From Gammaproteobacteria bacterium (GTDB lineage: Bacteria > Pseudomonadota > Gammaproteobacteria > Pseudomonadales > Pseudohongiellaceae), in contig JAFMKB010000013.1 of NCBI GenBank assembly GCA_017853205.1, forward strand, positions 1 to 46,171: a stretch of 46,171 bases of DNA. The letters run 5' to 3'. A program made the translations under genes and the position numbers. The notes below the pieces were generated by a model. That model was not told the DNA's origin. It did no database searches and saw nothing but the letters and a program-made list of their open reading frames with translations. This document shows, in pieces, positions 26,801-34,800 of the stretch. Numbering within the stretch: the first letter of the stretch is position 1; every line of letters starts with the position of its first letter.

Positions 26801-27165
26801 ACCATACGCTTTCCGTTAATCAGCGTGAGTGTTGAGTTCTCGCCGAGGTTACGGAGGTTTACGTTTGCCGAGCCGCTAACCTGCGTGTTGTCGCCAGAGC
26901 CTGGATTCGAAATAGAACCGGAGTTAACTTCAAGGTTCTTAATGACGTCCCAAATAACCGCAGCGCCCTGAGCTTCGATGCTCGAACGGTCTACGACTTG
27001 GACAGGCGATGGAGCGTCTAGTGGTGAACCACGAAGGAATGAGCCTGTGACAACGACTTCTTCAATGGCGTTGTCTTGAGCTGAAGCTGATAGAGCGGTA
27101 ACTGATAGGCCAGAAATGACGGCGAGCGTTATCGCCCGGCGTGAGCTGGGGAAGGTTCTGCGCAT
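23803..27165 (-). CDS. TonB-dependent outer-membrane receptor (copy 2)
   Basis: The protein has 1120 residues and the same architecture as copy 1: signal peptide ending SASA-QD, IEEVVVTGS segment, plug with VNLRNLGENSTLTLINGKRM and GGSALYGADAVAGVVNIIMR, and a large barrel. It shares the unusual cysteine blocks GGENCTPNG, QGQGGCQFYNP and ECAMCAFNYN with copy 1, plus long identical runs around LHYPGLQNRILGYDENGV. It ends ALWSF with the C-terminal phenylalanine expected for recognition by the barrel assembly machinery. Divergence is concentrated between residues of about 210-420 and in the C-terminal loops, the likely ligand-facing segments, so the two copies may differ in substrate. It has its own leader hairpin and its own terminator, so it is probably expressed independently. 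Confidence 0.95.
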   Translation of the reverse strand: MRRTFPSSRRAITLAVISGLSVTALSASAQDNAIEEVVVTGSFLRGSPLDAPSPVQVVDRSSIEAQGAAVIWDVIKNLEVNSGSISNPGSGDNTQVSGSANVNLRNLGENSTLTLINGKRMVPAAVTTRSGGEFVDLNSIPLVMTDRVEILTDGGSALYGADAVAGVVNIIMRNDFEGFELYGDIQGVQKADEKYDATVSAIWGWASDDGATNLVLSAERFERDPVTVRETNAFSDLQDFNGTVSAVGGFFASAAIGAPTPMEWLNLDIMARNVAQGGTAAPVWTDPGCYSTFSATGGPLVEPGARRYDKGQAGGSCADDVSYWAIAAQETVRNSYAGTFEHTFSDNAEFYSFFQHSESTIHRGDDGYNESRGPTIFLPQPGAHGGNPVGAYLELGAFAAAAGLTPPTAADMPNHPLSAANGGPNVATWSQVRNGIIRQGGDGNITETSSSAVQVGLRGEFDAFDRPISYDIGYSWSESSMEENYRTFNRERTELAALGLGGENCTPNGRSDFDFAGAPGAFGFLPNLWASDAAAFSQTFFPAFVFTTRESISLGLTSNNQGQGGCQFYNPFLSSLSNPNVANDPALMDYILEDVRRVDKRNKLSVIDAVVSGELFEMKGGTAQFALGGQYRDRNTKEIANELHYPGLQNRILGYDENGVPNEFHRVSNNYECAMCAFNYNDSRTTSAAFMELSLPFINNVETQIALRFEDYGGQIGSELSPKIAMSWRPFEELLVRGSFSQSFRAPNIAIVQTGLQSSSVTFQDPISNQKVRAGLLPPTIENGEREATYTLGGPAPDVGNEYADTYSLGFLWTPGGALEGLSIGADAWRFEVSDRVLPEPPINAIQPEIEAFIAASKDESNYVLNDSISLDSPVVNVPCSPSAIEAEFGRDSAERLNCVVSPTAYIVPNIQRPVGSEFGDLVTTTLRAINAGEITADGIDLKAGYSWSNDLGMFSANMTYTHVRQYVFDGVPGMINGLLDTGVYDAAGTTGDGNLVRSMPDNKGTLTFNWRNGNQGITLINRHIGSYRDLGYEAALPVANNFVRPLLSREIGSYNTWDVQYTYNKAWDNSRYGSTTFTVGLLDALNKTLPYRELSALNYDATVFEGRGQRWYARALWSF

Positions 27166-27176
27166 ATGTCTACTCC

Positions 27177-27190
27177 CTTACTTTTGTAAG
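27177..27190 (-). promoter_or_regulatory. leader hairpin directly before the Shine-Dalgarno of receptor copy 2
   Basis: The leftward transcript reads CUUAC-AAAA-GUAAG and then GGAGUAGACAU before AUG. Stem length (5 bp), loop length (4) and distance to the start match the copy 1 hairpin, with two stem pairs changed on both strands. Confidence 0.55.
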
Positions 27191-27361
27191 TAGTTAGTGT
27201 TTGATGTAAATCAGCGGACTGCGTCTTTAGGTAATGCAGAAAGAGTACGACAGAACCTCTTTCAAAAATAAAAACCCGCACATTTGCGCTGAACCCATTG
27301 ACTATACAGGGATTAGAATCGCCTATGCAATGAGTTTAAGTGGCTTTGTGGTAAGGAAAAA

Positions 27362-27685
27362 TCAGCGAAGAACGCGCTTAAGCTGCTCGCGATGAAAGCG
27401 TGAGGTGTCTTCGATGTCGCGGACATACCGACATACTCTGCGTGGTACGTTGGAACCAACGGGGGTTTCGCGACGACAGACGATACGTTCTTCGGGCTCG
27501 ACAGAGGCATTGTACTGCGCCACCTCGGCGTCAGTGGGCAGTGTGCGGACGTAGCCAGTGGGATTTGTGGTACACGCACTGACAAGGAGAATGCCAGTGA
27601 ACAAGGCAAGTTTCAGTTCGTGGAAACGCAGTACAGAGGAGCTCGACAGGCGTTCTGGGGGAGACATACAAGGATGAGTTTTCAC
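27362..27685 (-). CDS. small lipoprotein with C-x14-C motif, unknown function
   Basis: A 107-residue protein. The GTG at 27685 is chosen because AGGAGG sits six bases upstream, the best ribosome site available; a TTG at 27715 and an ATG at 27667 are alternatives. The N-terminus is long but leads to a hydrophobic run LALFTGILLVSAC with a lipobox VSAC at about residue 38, so a lipoprotein is likely. The mature part holds CRRETPVGSN...RRVC, two cysteines 14 residues apart in the same pattern as the secreted protein at 60-542. The C-terminus is short, charged and helical. I recognise no named domain. It follows the TPR-like gene by 54 bases on the same strand. Confidence 0.65.
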   Translation of the reverse strand: MKTHPCMSPPERLSSSSVLRFHELKLALFTGILLVSACTTNPTGYVRTLPTDAEVAQYNASVEPEERIVCRRETPVGSNVPRRVCRYVRDIEDTSRFHREQLKRVLR

Positions 27686-27739
27686 GGGTTCCCTCCTGTG
27701 CTCTTTGCATTTCAACCTGGTGTAAATTGCTGCCGGGAC

Positions 27740-28834
27740 TCAATAACTCATTAGCGCGTCTATTATTCGTTGTGTCACCCCAGGAAACCGGGCTGCCCAC
27801 TGCTGCGATACGCTAGTTTCGCCTGACTTGGTTTCGCTGGCGAGAATCTCGGGGTCGGTCTCGAAAGAAGCACGAGGAAGGAATTCGGGTCCACGTGGCA
27901 CCTTGTGAAATGCTGCGAGCCTGTCAGCTTCTGAGTAGTTCGCTTTCGCGCCGTTCTCGTTATCAGTCAGCCTCTCCCAGTCCCCTCGGTAAAGCGCCAG
28001 CGCCGCCTTGAGTTGTTGTTGTCGCTGATCTTCCTCAGCGGTGCTGTCTTGGTCATCTGCCTGCACGCGCTCCGCCTGAATCGATGCGCGCGAAATTGTC
28101 TCTATTCTGTCGAGTAGCGACAGTCCAATTGAATGGCTCATCGCTTTCGCCTCTCTGCGTGATAGCGACCAGCCGCTAATAAACTCGCTGCCGTCGGTTT
28201 TGTATTGATAGTTGGTGAGCCCTTGTCGCTCGTTTAAGCGGCTCTCGATGAACTGCAGGAGGAGGCCGTCGTAAAGCCAAGGCAACAGAGCAGGGTGCTG
28301 CGGACCTAGCGTGGCTTCGATGTAGCTGAGAGTCTGCCAGTTGGTGCGCAGTGCTGCACTGAGATGCCGCGGCGGCATGGGATTGTTGGGATGCGCAGCG
28401 GCCTCGAGATAGAGGCTGCGCATATTTTTGGCGATGGCAAGCTGCGCATCGAGAGTCGTCGACTCGATGCGCTCCAAAAGCCAGTAATAATAGCCAAGGC
28501 TTGTGTCGAGCTGAGGCCAGAGACCAGCGCGCATTTGTGCCCACATGAGCTGCTCGATGGGCGCGAGTTGCTCGGTCGAATAGAGTCCTTCGTTTATTTT
28601 GAAAAGTTGTATTGCTTGGTCGAGGTTGGTTTGCGCAAGGGATAGGTCACCGTCTTCGAGTGCCGCTTGGCCAGCAAGTAAGAGCGCTTGCGCGCGCGCT
28701 TCATTAAACTGATTTGGGGCCTCTGCTAATAGCGCGGCAGGAGAGAGTGCCGAGCATGCGAGTAGCAGCCAGCAAGTAGCACGGTGCCGGTGGGGAGCAC
28801 TTAACTCTGATTGGCGTCTCCTCGATGTTTGCAT
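27740..28834 (-). CDS. exported helical-repeat (TPR-like) protein, unknown function
   Basis: The protein has 364 residues with a basic N-terminus and a hydrophobic segment at about 20-37 ending LLA-EA, read as a signal peptide. The first mature segment, ARAQALLLAGQAALEDGDLSLAQTNLDQAIQLF, fits a TPR helix pair, and later helices (GLYSTEQLAPIEQLMWAQMRAG; QQQLKAALALYRGDWERLT) suggest a few degenerate repeats. A similar tetratricopeptide layout is common in proteobacterial exported proteins of unknown role. There is no catalytic motif. The start at 28834 has GAGAG upstream. It precedes the small lipoprotein gene, and both may act at the envelope. Coding is well supported by length and composition; function is not. 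Confidence 0.75.
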   Translation of the reverse strand: MQTSRRRQSELSAPHRHRATCWLLLACSALSPAALLAEAPNQFNEARAQALLLAGQAALEDGDLSLAQTNLDQAIQLFKINEGLYSTEQLAPIEQLMWAQMRAGLWPQLDTSLGYYYWLLERIESTTLDAQLAIAKNMRSLYLEAAAHPNNPMPPRHLSAALRTNWQTLSYIEATLGPQHPALLPWLYDGLLLQFIESRLNERQGLTNYQYKTDGSEFISGWSLSRREAKAMSHSIGLSLLDRIETISRASIQAERVQADDQDSTAEEDQRQQQLKAALALYRGDWERLTDNENGAKANYSEADRLAAFHKVPRGPEFLPRASFETDPEILASETKSGETSVSQQWAARFPGVTQRIIDALMSY

Positions 28835-28960
28835 AGTGCTCTCTATAATTAGCTATCGCTCCGCCAGAGGCCCCCTAGAGCCCCTGAACGATCCCCAAAT
28901 CACTGTTTCCTCTTGATGACCTTGTTTTCGTGAGTGGCGAGCTAACGATTAAATGGGCAG

Positions 28961-30292
28961 TTAATCAAGCAGACTTTCATAAATAATCTCGGCAGCGATG
29001 CCGCGCATGTCGGCTGCGCCCGGACGGGTTTCGCCCTGTGCTTGAATCATCCCCAGCCAGAACATGTCCTCAACCGGATCAACCCAAAACCAAGTGCCCG
29101 CAGCGCCGCTCCAATAGTAGGTGCCTGGGCTGTTTGGCGAATTCGCTTTTTCAGGGTCAGTGATTACTGCAAAGTCCACGCCGAAGCCCTGTCCTGCCTG
29201 ACCCTCGCTCGTTAGACTACCGCGCAGGTTGAGCCCATCGCGGAGGCTATTGGTGCGCATGATCCGAATGCTTTCTGGCGTCAGTAAGCGAGTACCCTCA
29301 AGTTCGCCTTCATTCACTAATAGCTGCAGGAAGCGGGCATAGTCATGGGTCGATGACACGAGACCGCCGCCGCCGGATTCGAGTCGAGCAGGGTCCAGAT
29401 AGCTGGGTCGATCGGTGCGATGGGGTCGCTGAACGAGCCGGTTACGCTCGCTGTCCCAATTATGGACTTCGGCGAAACGGCCAACGTCTTCGGCTTTGAC
29501 GAAGAATCTCGTGTCGTTCATGCCAAGCGGCGCGAAAATGTCCTCTTCGAGGAATTCACCGAAGCGTTTGCCAGACAGGCGCTGCACAATATAGCCCTGA
29601 ATATCGACCGAAATCGAATACGACCAGCGCTCGCCCGGCTCAAAGAGAAGCGGTATATCGGCAACCTTCGCGATCAATTCGTCGAGGTCGGTTGAGGCAA
29701 GCACTCGTGTATCGCGGAATTTTGCATTAACGGGGTCATTACCACTGAGTCCATAGCCGTAGCCGGCGGAGTGGTTGAGCAACTCGCGCATCGTCGGCTC
29801 GCGGCTCGGTGAGACAAGCTCCATGTTGCCGTTGTCATCATAGCTAGTCATGATTTTAAGCCCAGCGAGCTCCGGCACATGCAGACTTACGGGGTCGTCG
29901 AATTTCCACAACCCCTGTTCGTAGAGCATCATTAACGCGACACCGGTGACGGGTTTGGTCATGGAGTAGATCCGAAAGAGCGTGTCCATCGTCATTGGGG
30001 CTTGATCGTCGACGCGCGCCAGGCCTGCGCTTTCGAATGTTGCTACCTCGCCGTCGCGTGCGAGTAACCAGACCATGCCGGCGACGTCTTGATCGGCAAC
30101 GACTTTTGTCATCGCTGCGTCTAATGCCGCGATGCCTTCTTCGCTGAAGCCAGCTGCCTTAGCCCCCGCTTCAGTTGTTGGCCAAGTATCGGCGCCGTGG
30201 CTGGCAACGCTGCTTATCACGAGCGCAAGGCCAGCGAGCGTGCAGGTGAGTGGGCGGAACGTTAATGCGGTAGATCTTGCTAGGCTTATCAT
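28961..30292 (-). CDS. exported serine hydrolase, beta-lactamase class C/EstB-like family
   Basis: A 443-residue protein with a signal peptide ending SHG-AD near residue 33. The catalytic S-x-x-K is SMTK at 110-113 in FRIYSMTKPVTGVALM. The second motif is YSI at 225-227 in GERWSYSISVDIQG, as in EstB-type esterases, where Tyr acts as base. The third region is SGAAGTWFWVDP near residue 395. Such enzymes hydrolyse esters, D-peptides or beta-lactams. The YS-x form and the WxxG-rich C-terminus favour an esterase or peptidase over a true lactamase, and there is no ampR-like regulator nearby. It stands alone, with 126 and 131 bases of noncoding sequence on its two sides. Confidence 0.92.
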   Translation of the reverse strand: MISLARSTALTFRPLTCTLAGLALVISSVASHGADTWPTTEAGAKAAGFSEEGIAALDAAMTKVVADQDVAGMVWLLARDGEVATFESAGLARVDDQAPMTMDTLFRIYSMTKPVTGVALMMLYEQGLWKFDDPVSLHVPELAGLKIMTSYDDNGNMELVSPSREPTMRELLNHSAGYGYGLSGNDPVNAKFRDTRVLASTDLDELIAKVADIPLLFEPGERWSYSISVDIQGYIVQRLSGKRFGEFLEEDIFAPLGMNDTRFFVKAEDVGRFAEVHNWDSERNRLVQRPHRTDRPSYLDPARLESGGGGLVSSTHDYARFLQLLVNEGELEGTRLLTPESIRIMRTNSLRDGLNLRGSLTSEGQAGQGFGVDFAVITDPEKANSPNSPGTYYWSGAAGTWFWVDPVEDMFWLGMIQAQGETRPGAADMRGIAAEIIYESLLD

Positions 30293-30423
30293 GAGTTTTT
30301 CTCTCTTATTTTTTTAGCTTAGAACGAGGGATGATGTGTTGATCTCATTGCAGCCGATACTACGCCCAGGAGCGAAAGTAGGACAAGTGTCTTTCTGCAA
30401 TCATTCGAGTCGTCGATCAGAGT

Positions 30424-30609
30424 CTAGTCTGGTTTGGAGGCCGACTTTTGCGTCATGAACGCCTCGAGCTCCTCGCGGCTCATCATGTCCATGTCCCAGT
30501 GGCTGGTGTGGCGGTCTTTGATCTCTTCGCGCACGATTTTCTTAGGCTTGGCGCCCACCTCAGGCTGTGTGTTTTCGCCTTTGGCTGGGTTGTTGGGATT
30601 CTCCGTCAT
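30424..30609 (-). CDS. 61-residue hydrophilic protein, unknown function
   Basis: A very polar, probably cytoplasmic protein. Its first half is proline- and asparagine-rich and looks disordered (ENPNNPAKGENTQPE). The second half may form a helix (SREELEAFMTQKSAS) after a DRHTSHWDMDMM segment. The ATG at 30609 has CGGAG five bases before the spacer, and an in-frame GTG two codons earlier is an alternative. I know no family. Coding support is moderate: a good ribosome site, a composition unlike random frames, and no competing gene on either strand. Confidence 0.55.
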   Translation of the reverse strand: MTENPNNPAKGENTQPEVGAKPKKIVREEIKDRHTSHWDMDMMSREELEAFMTQKSASKPD

Positions 30610-30847
30610 AATCACTCCGCTGAGCGTTGCCTTGGGAGCAGTTTAGTTGCGTTAGGTTACGCTTGGCTAGGTTTGGTATTGATAATGCTGTACGTATTGT
30701 AATGGAAGGCAGTTCGTTTACACTTAGGTTCACTTTAGCGATCGCCCCTAAGAATCGCAGCAAAATAGAATTACGACAACTCAACGGCCGCTTATGCTGT
30801 CGTTTCGACGAGCAGAATTAAGACTGAGTAAACATTCGAGGAATATT

Positions 30848-31828
30848 ATGAAGTTCAAGTTATTAGTATCAGCAATTGCGGTTGCTGCCTTTGGAACAGC
30901 CTCAGCCGCTGACTACAAAGCGCCGCGAACAGAGTGGGATCAACCTGATCTGCAGGGCGTCTGGAATTTCGCATCGAACGTCCCGATGACGCGCCCGGCT
31001 CTTTTCGGTGATAACGAGTATATGACGCAGGAGCAGGCTGACATGCTCGCCTCGATGGTTGAGAAACAGTACGAAGCGCTCAATAACGACGGCGTTGGCG
31101 GCTACAACACGTTTTGGGTTGAGCAAGCAGGCCGCGGCGACAATCTGCGTACGTCGCTGATCACTTACCCAACTAACGGCCGGATACCGGAGCGCGTCGA
31201 GGGTGTTGTCGTTCAGACGGGCGGCCTTGGACCTGATATCGAAGGCGAGCGTCCTGTGCGGCTCGTAGTAGGCGGTATTGGCAAGGATTCTTATGAAGAC
31301 CGTGGTATTTCAGAGCGCTGCATCGTGGGCTTCAACTCAGGTCCTCCCTTCACGCCGAGCATGTATAACAACAACATTCAGATCGTACAGAATAAAGACA
31401 CTGTCGTGATCATGACCGAAATGATACATGACGCGCGCATTGTGCCACTCAATAAAGAAGCACACATCGACGACGACATCCGTCTTTGGACCGGTGACTC
31501 GCGGGGTTATTGGGAAGGCGATACCTTGGTAGTAGAGACGCGCAATTTTAACGATCTCACTCAGAGCTTCAGTGTGTTCGGTAGCGCAAAAGACAAATTC
31601 TTGACCGAGCGGTTTACTCGCGTTGACGAGTTCACGGTTGATTACGAATTTACAGTCGATGATCCCAGCACGTTCAAAGACAAAATCGTGGCTCGCGTGC
31701 CAATGTCTAAGGTTGATGGTCAGATGTATGAATACGCCTGCCACGAAGGCAACTATGGCATGACTAATATCCTGCGCGGTGAGCGTATGGAAGAGGCTCG
31801 TGCAGCGGCTGGCGAAAGCGGCGAGTAG
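30848..31828 (+). CDS. secreted protein of the same unnamed family as 1679-2734
   Basis: This protein has 326 residues and a clear signal peptide (MKFKLLVSAIAVAAFG, cleavage ASA-AD near residue 20). The start at 30848 has GAGGA upstream; an in-frame extension to 30794 is unlikely. It repeats the family pattern in order: RTEWDQPDLQGVWNF, TSLITYPTNGRIPE, ERCIVGFNSGPP, YNNNIQIVQNKDTVVIMTEM, GYWEGDTLVVETRNF and YEYACHEGNYG. Compared with the copy at 1679-2734 it is shorter and carries an extra insertion around VVVQTGGLGPDIEGERPVRL. No function is known to me. The gene is followed after 67 bases by dnaE2. The palindrome between them could end its transcript, though no T-run is present. Confidence 0.82.
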   Translation: MKFKLLVSAIAVAAFGTASAADYKAPRTEWDQPDLQGVWNFASNVPMTRPALFGDNEYMTQEQADMLASMVEKQYEALNNDGVGGYNTFWVEQAGRGDNLRTSLITYPTNGRIPERVEGVVVQTGGLGPDIEGERPVRLVVGGIGKDSYEDRGISERCIVGFNSGPPFTPSMYNNNIQIVQNKDTVVIMTEMIHDARIVPLNKEAHIDDDIRLWTGDSRGYWEGDTLVVETRNFNDLTQSFSVFGSAKDKFLTERFTRVDEFTVDYEFTVDDPSTFKDKIVARVPMSKVDGQMYEYACHEGNYGMTNILRGERMEEARAAAGESGE

Positions 31829-31847
31829 CGCCTAAGAAGTTCTTCTT

Positions 31848-31893
31848 CGCCGTCTCATAATACTGTATATTTAAACAGTATTATGAGACGGCG
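31848..31893. repeat. perfect 19-bp inverted repeat around the dnaE2 LexA box
   Basis: Left arm 31848-31866 and right arm 31875-31893 are exact reverse complements, with an 8-base centre ATATTTAA. The arms start CGCCGTCTCATAATACTGT. The LexA operator occupies the inner part. The right arm ends two bases before the dnaE2 ATG. As RNA it would be a 19-bp stem, present only in transcripts entering from upstream. Confidence 0.9.
31861..31880 (+). promoter_or_regulatory. LexA operator (SOS box) of dnaE2
   Basis: TACTGTATATTTAAACAGTA matches the gammaproteobacterial SOS consensus CTG-N10-CAG with an AT-rich centre. It covers a possible -10 TATATT at 31866-31871 and ends 15 bases before the dnaE2 start. 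Confidence 0.92.
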
Positions 31894-31895
31894 TT

Positions 31896-34800
31896 ATGAT
31901 TTCCAAAACTCTCCCTTCAGACACCCCAAAGTCTACCGCGCTAGCTGAGTTGCCCGCCTATGCGGAGCTCTACAGCCTGTCTAACTTTAGTTTTCTGCGC
32001 GCCGCCTCCTACCCGGAAGAGCTTGTAGAGCAAGCACACGCACTCGGCTATTCGGCGCTAGCGCTATGTGATGAGTGCTCGCTATCGGGCGTCGTGCGGG
32101 CACATAGTGCCGCCAAGCAGCGAGGGCTCAAGCTGCTAATAGGCACGGTGCTTGCGCTGAAATCTGCGCCGTTCAAAGAGACTGAATCGGGCTGCGCCGA
32201 CCTTTCCAAGGCAGCTCTCGACCTTCGCCTGGTGCTGATCGCTCGCACGCGTCGAGGCTATGGACAGCTCAGTCACCTAATCAGCTGTGCGCGACGGGCG
32301 GCGGCGAAAGGCGACTATTTTCTAGATAGGCAGATGGTCGAAGATAATCTGCCGGAGGAATGCTTTGCGCTGTGGCTTCCTAATTCTGACGAGGCTGCCG
32401 AGCGCCATGCTTTTCAGGCCGCGTGGCTGCAAAGAGTGTTTAGCAGCAATTTGCGCTTGGCGGTGCAGCTGCATTTGCGCGGCGACGATCGCGGTGAGCT
32501 GCAGCGGTTAACGCGAGTTGGTGAGCGTTTCGGTATCAGGCTGTGTGCGGCGGGAGGTGTGTTAATGCACGAGCCGAATCGGCGTGTGCTCCTGGACACG
32601 CTGACCGCCATACGCCTAGGTCGAGCGTTGAATAAGCTGGGCTATGCGGGCGAGCCTAATAACGAGCGCCATCTACGCGACCGCGCCCGGCTCGCCAAAC
32701 TCTATCCACCGGCGCTGCTTGCTGAGACTGTTAACATCGCCGATGCCTGTGACTTTTCGCTCGACGAACTGCGCTATGAATACCCGCGCGAACTCGTACC
32801 GCCACAGTACACCCCCAGCGGGTGGCTGCGTGAATTAACAGAGGCAGGGATACGCGAGCGCTGGCCGCAGGGAGTGAGCCCTAAGGTGCGCAACCTGATC
32901 GAACATGAGCTCGGGTTGGTGAAAGAGCTTGGTTATGAACACTACTTTCTTACGGTGCACGACATTGTCGCCTTTGCGAGGCGCAAGCGCATTCTGTGTC
33001 AGGGCCGCGGGTCTGCGGCGAATTCGGCGGTGTGTTATTGCCTAGGCATTACCGAAGTCGATCCCGCTCGTGTCGACGTGTTGTTCGAGCGTTTTATCTC
33101 CAAGGAGCGTGCTGAGCCTCCTGACATCGATGTTGATTTCGAGAACTCGCGTCGTGAAGAGGTTATCCAATATATCTACGCAAAGTACGGGCGTGGTCGC
33201 GCGGCGCTGGCGGCCACAGTGATCACTTATCAGTCTCGTTCGGCGATTCGTGATATCGGTAAGGCACTCGGATTTGAAGACGCTGTATTAGACCATCTTT
33301 CCAAGGCGATCTACTGGTGGGGCGAAAACTTAGAGGAGCAGCTTGCCGATGCGCAGATTGATAGGACGGATCCTAAGATAAAATTGCTCGTTGAATTAGC
33401 GGCTCAACTTATCGGGTTTCCAAGGCATTTGTCGCAGCATGTGGGTGGGTTTGTTATTAGCCAAGGTCCGCTCACTAATCTCGTGCCTATCGAGAATGCG
33501 GCGATGGCAGACCGTACGATTATTCAGTGGGAGAAGAATGACCTCGAGGCACTTGGTCTGTTAAAAATCGACGTGCTTGCGCTCGGTATGCTCAGCGCGG
33601 TGCGTAAATGTCTCGACTTGGTGAGTGAATACAGCGATGAGCCGTTGACGATTCAAAAGATTCCAGCCGAGGATCCCGCGGTTTACGACATGATGTGCGC
33701 CGCCGACACGATTGGCGTTTTTCAGATCGAGTCGCGCGCGCAGATGAGTATGCTGCCGCGGCTTAAACCACGCTGCTATTACGACCTCGTGATTCAGATT
33801 GCGATCGTGCGGCCTGGCCCCATACAGGGCGACATGGTGCACCCGTATCTTAATCGTCGCACCGGTAAAGAGGCGATTAGCTATCCGAACGAGGCGGTTA
33901 AAAGCGTGCTTGCGCGAACGCTCGGCGTGCCTATTTTTCAGGAGCAGGTAATGCAGCTGGCAATGGTCGCTGCAGGGTTTAGCGGTGGCGAAGCAGATGG
34001 CCTGCGCCGTGCAATGGCCGCATGGAAGCGCAAAGGGGGGTTAGAGCACTACCGTGAAAAACTCGTCACGGGAATGCTCGGTCGAGGCTATGAACTGACT
34101 TTTGCCGAGCAGCTGTTTAATCAAATAAAAGGCTTTGGCGACTACGGTTTTCCTGAATCGCATTCGGCAAGCTTTGCGCTGATTGCCTATGTTTCATCTT
34201 GGCTTAAATGCTATCACCCTGCCGCTTTTTGTTGCGCGCTGCTTAACAGTCAGCCGATGGGATTCTATGCACCGGCTCAGCTAATTAAAGACGCGCAGCG
34301 CCATGGGGTAGAGGTGTTGCCCGTCGAGGTGAACAAAAGTTTGGTTAGCTGTTCGCTTGAGGCCGTCGAAACCGGCGAGGCTCGCAGCTCTCGTCAACGA
34401 CGGCTGCGGATCGGTTTTAATTTGGTCAAAGGGCTGTCGGATCAGGCCGCGATAGCGATAGTAGAGGCGCGCAGCGGTGGCCTCTATGCGTCCATTCAGG
34501 ATCTGGTGTTTCGGGCAGGAATCGATCGCCGTGACCTTGAAGCTCTGGCCGCCGCCGATGCGCTTCGCGGTCTGGCAGGAGATCGGCATCGTGCGTTCTG
34601 GCATGCGGCGGGAGTGATCACGGCACAGGGCCATTCTTCTCTTCATTCGCGCATGACAGCAGATTTGTTTGATGACGCGGCGAACGTCGGCAGCGATTTT
34701 GGCCTCGGGGTAATGCTGCCGTTGGCCAGCGAAAGTCAGAATGTTGCAGGTGACTACGCCGCAACAGGGTTTACTTTGCGCAGGCATCCGCTCGCGCTGT

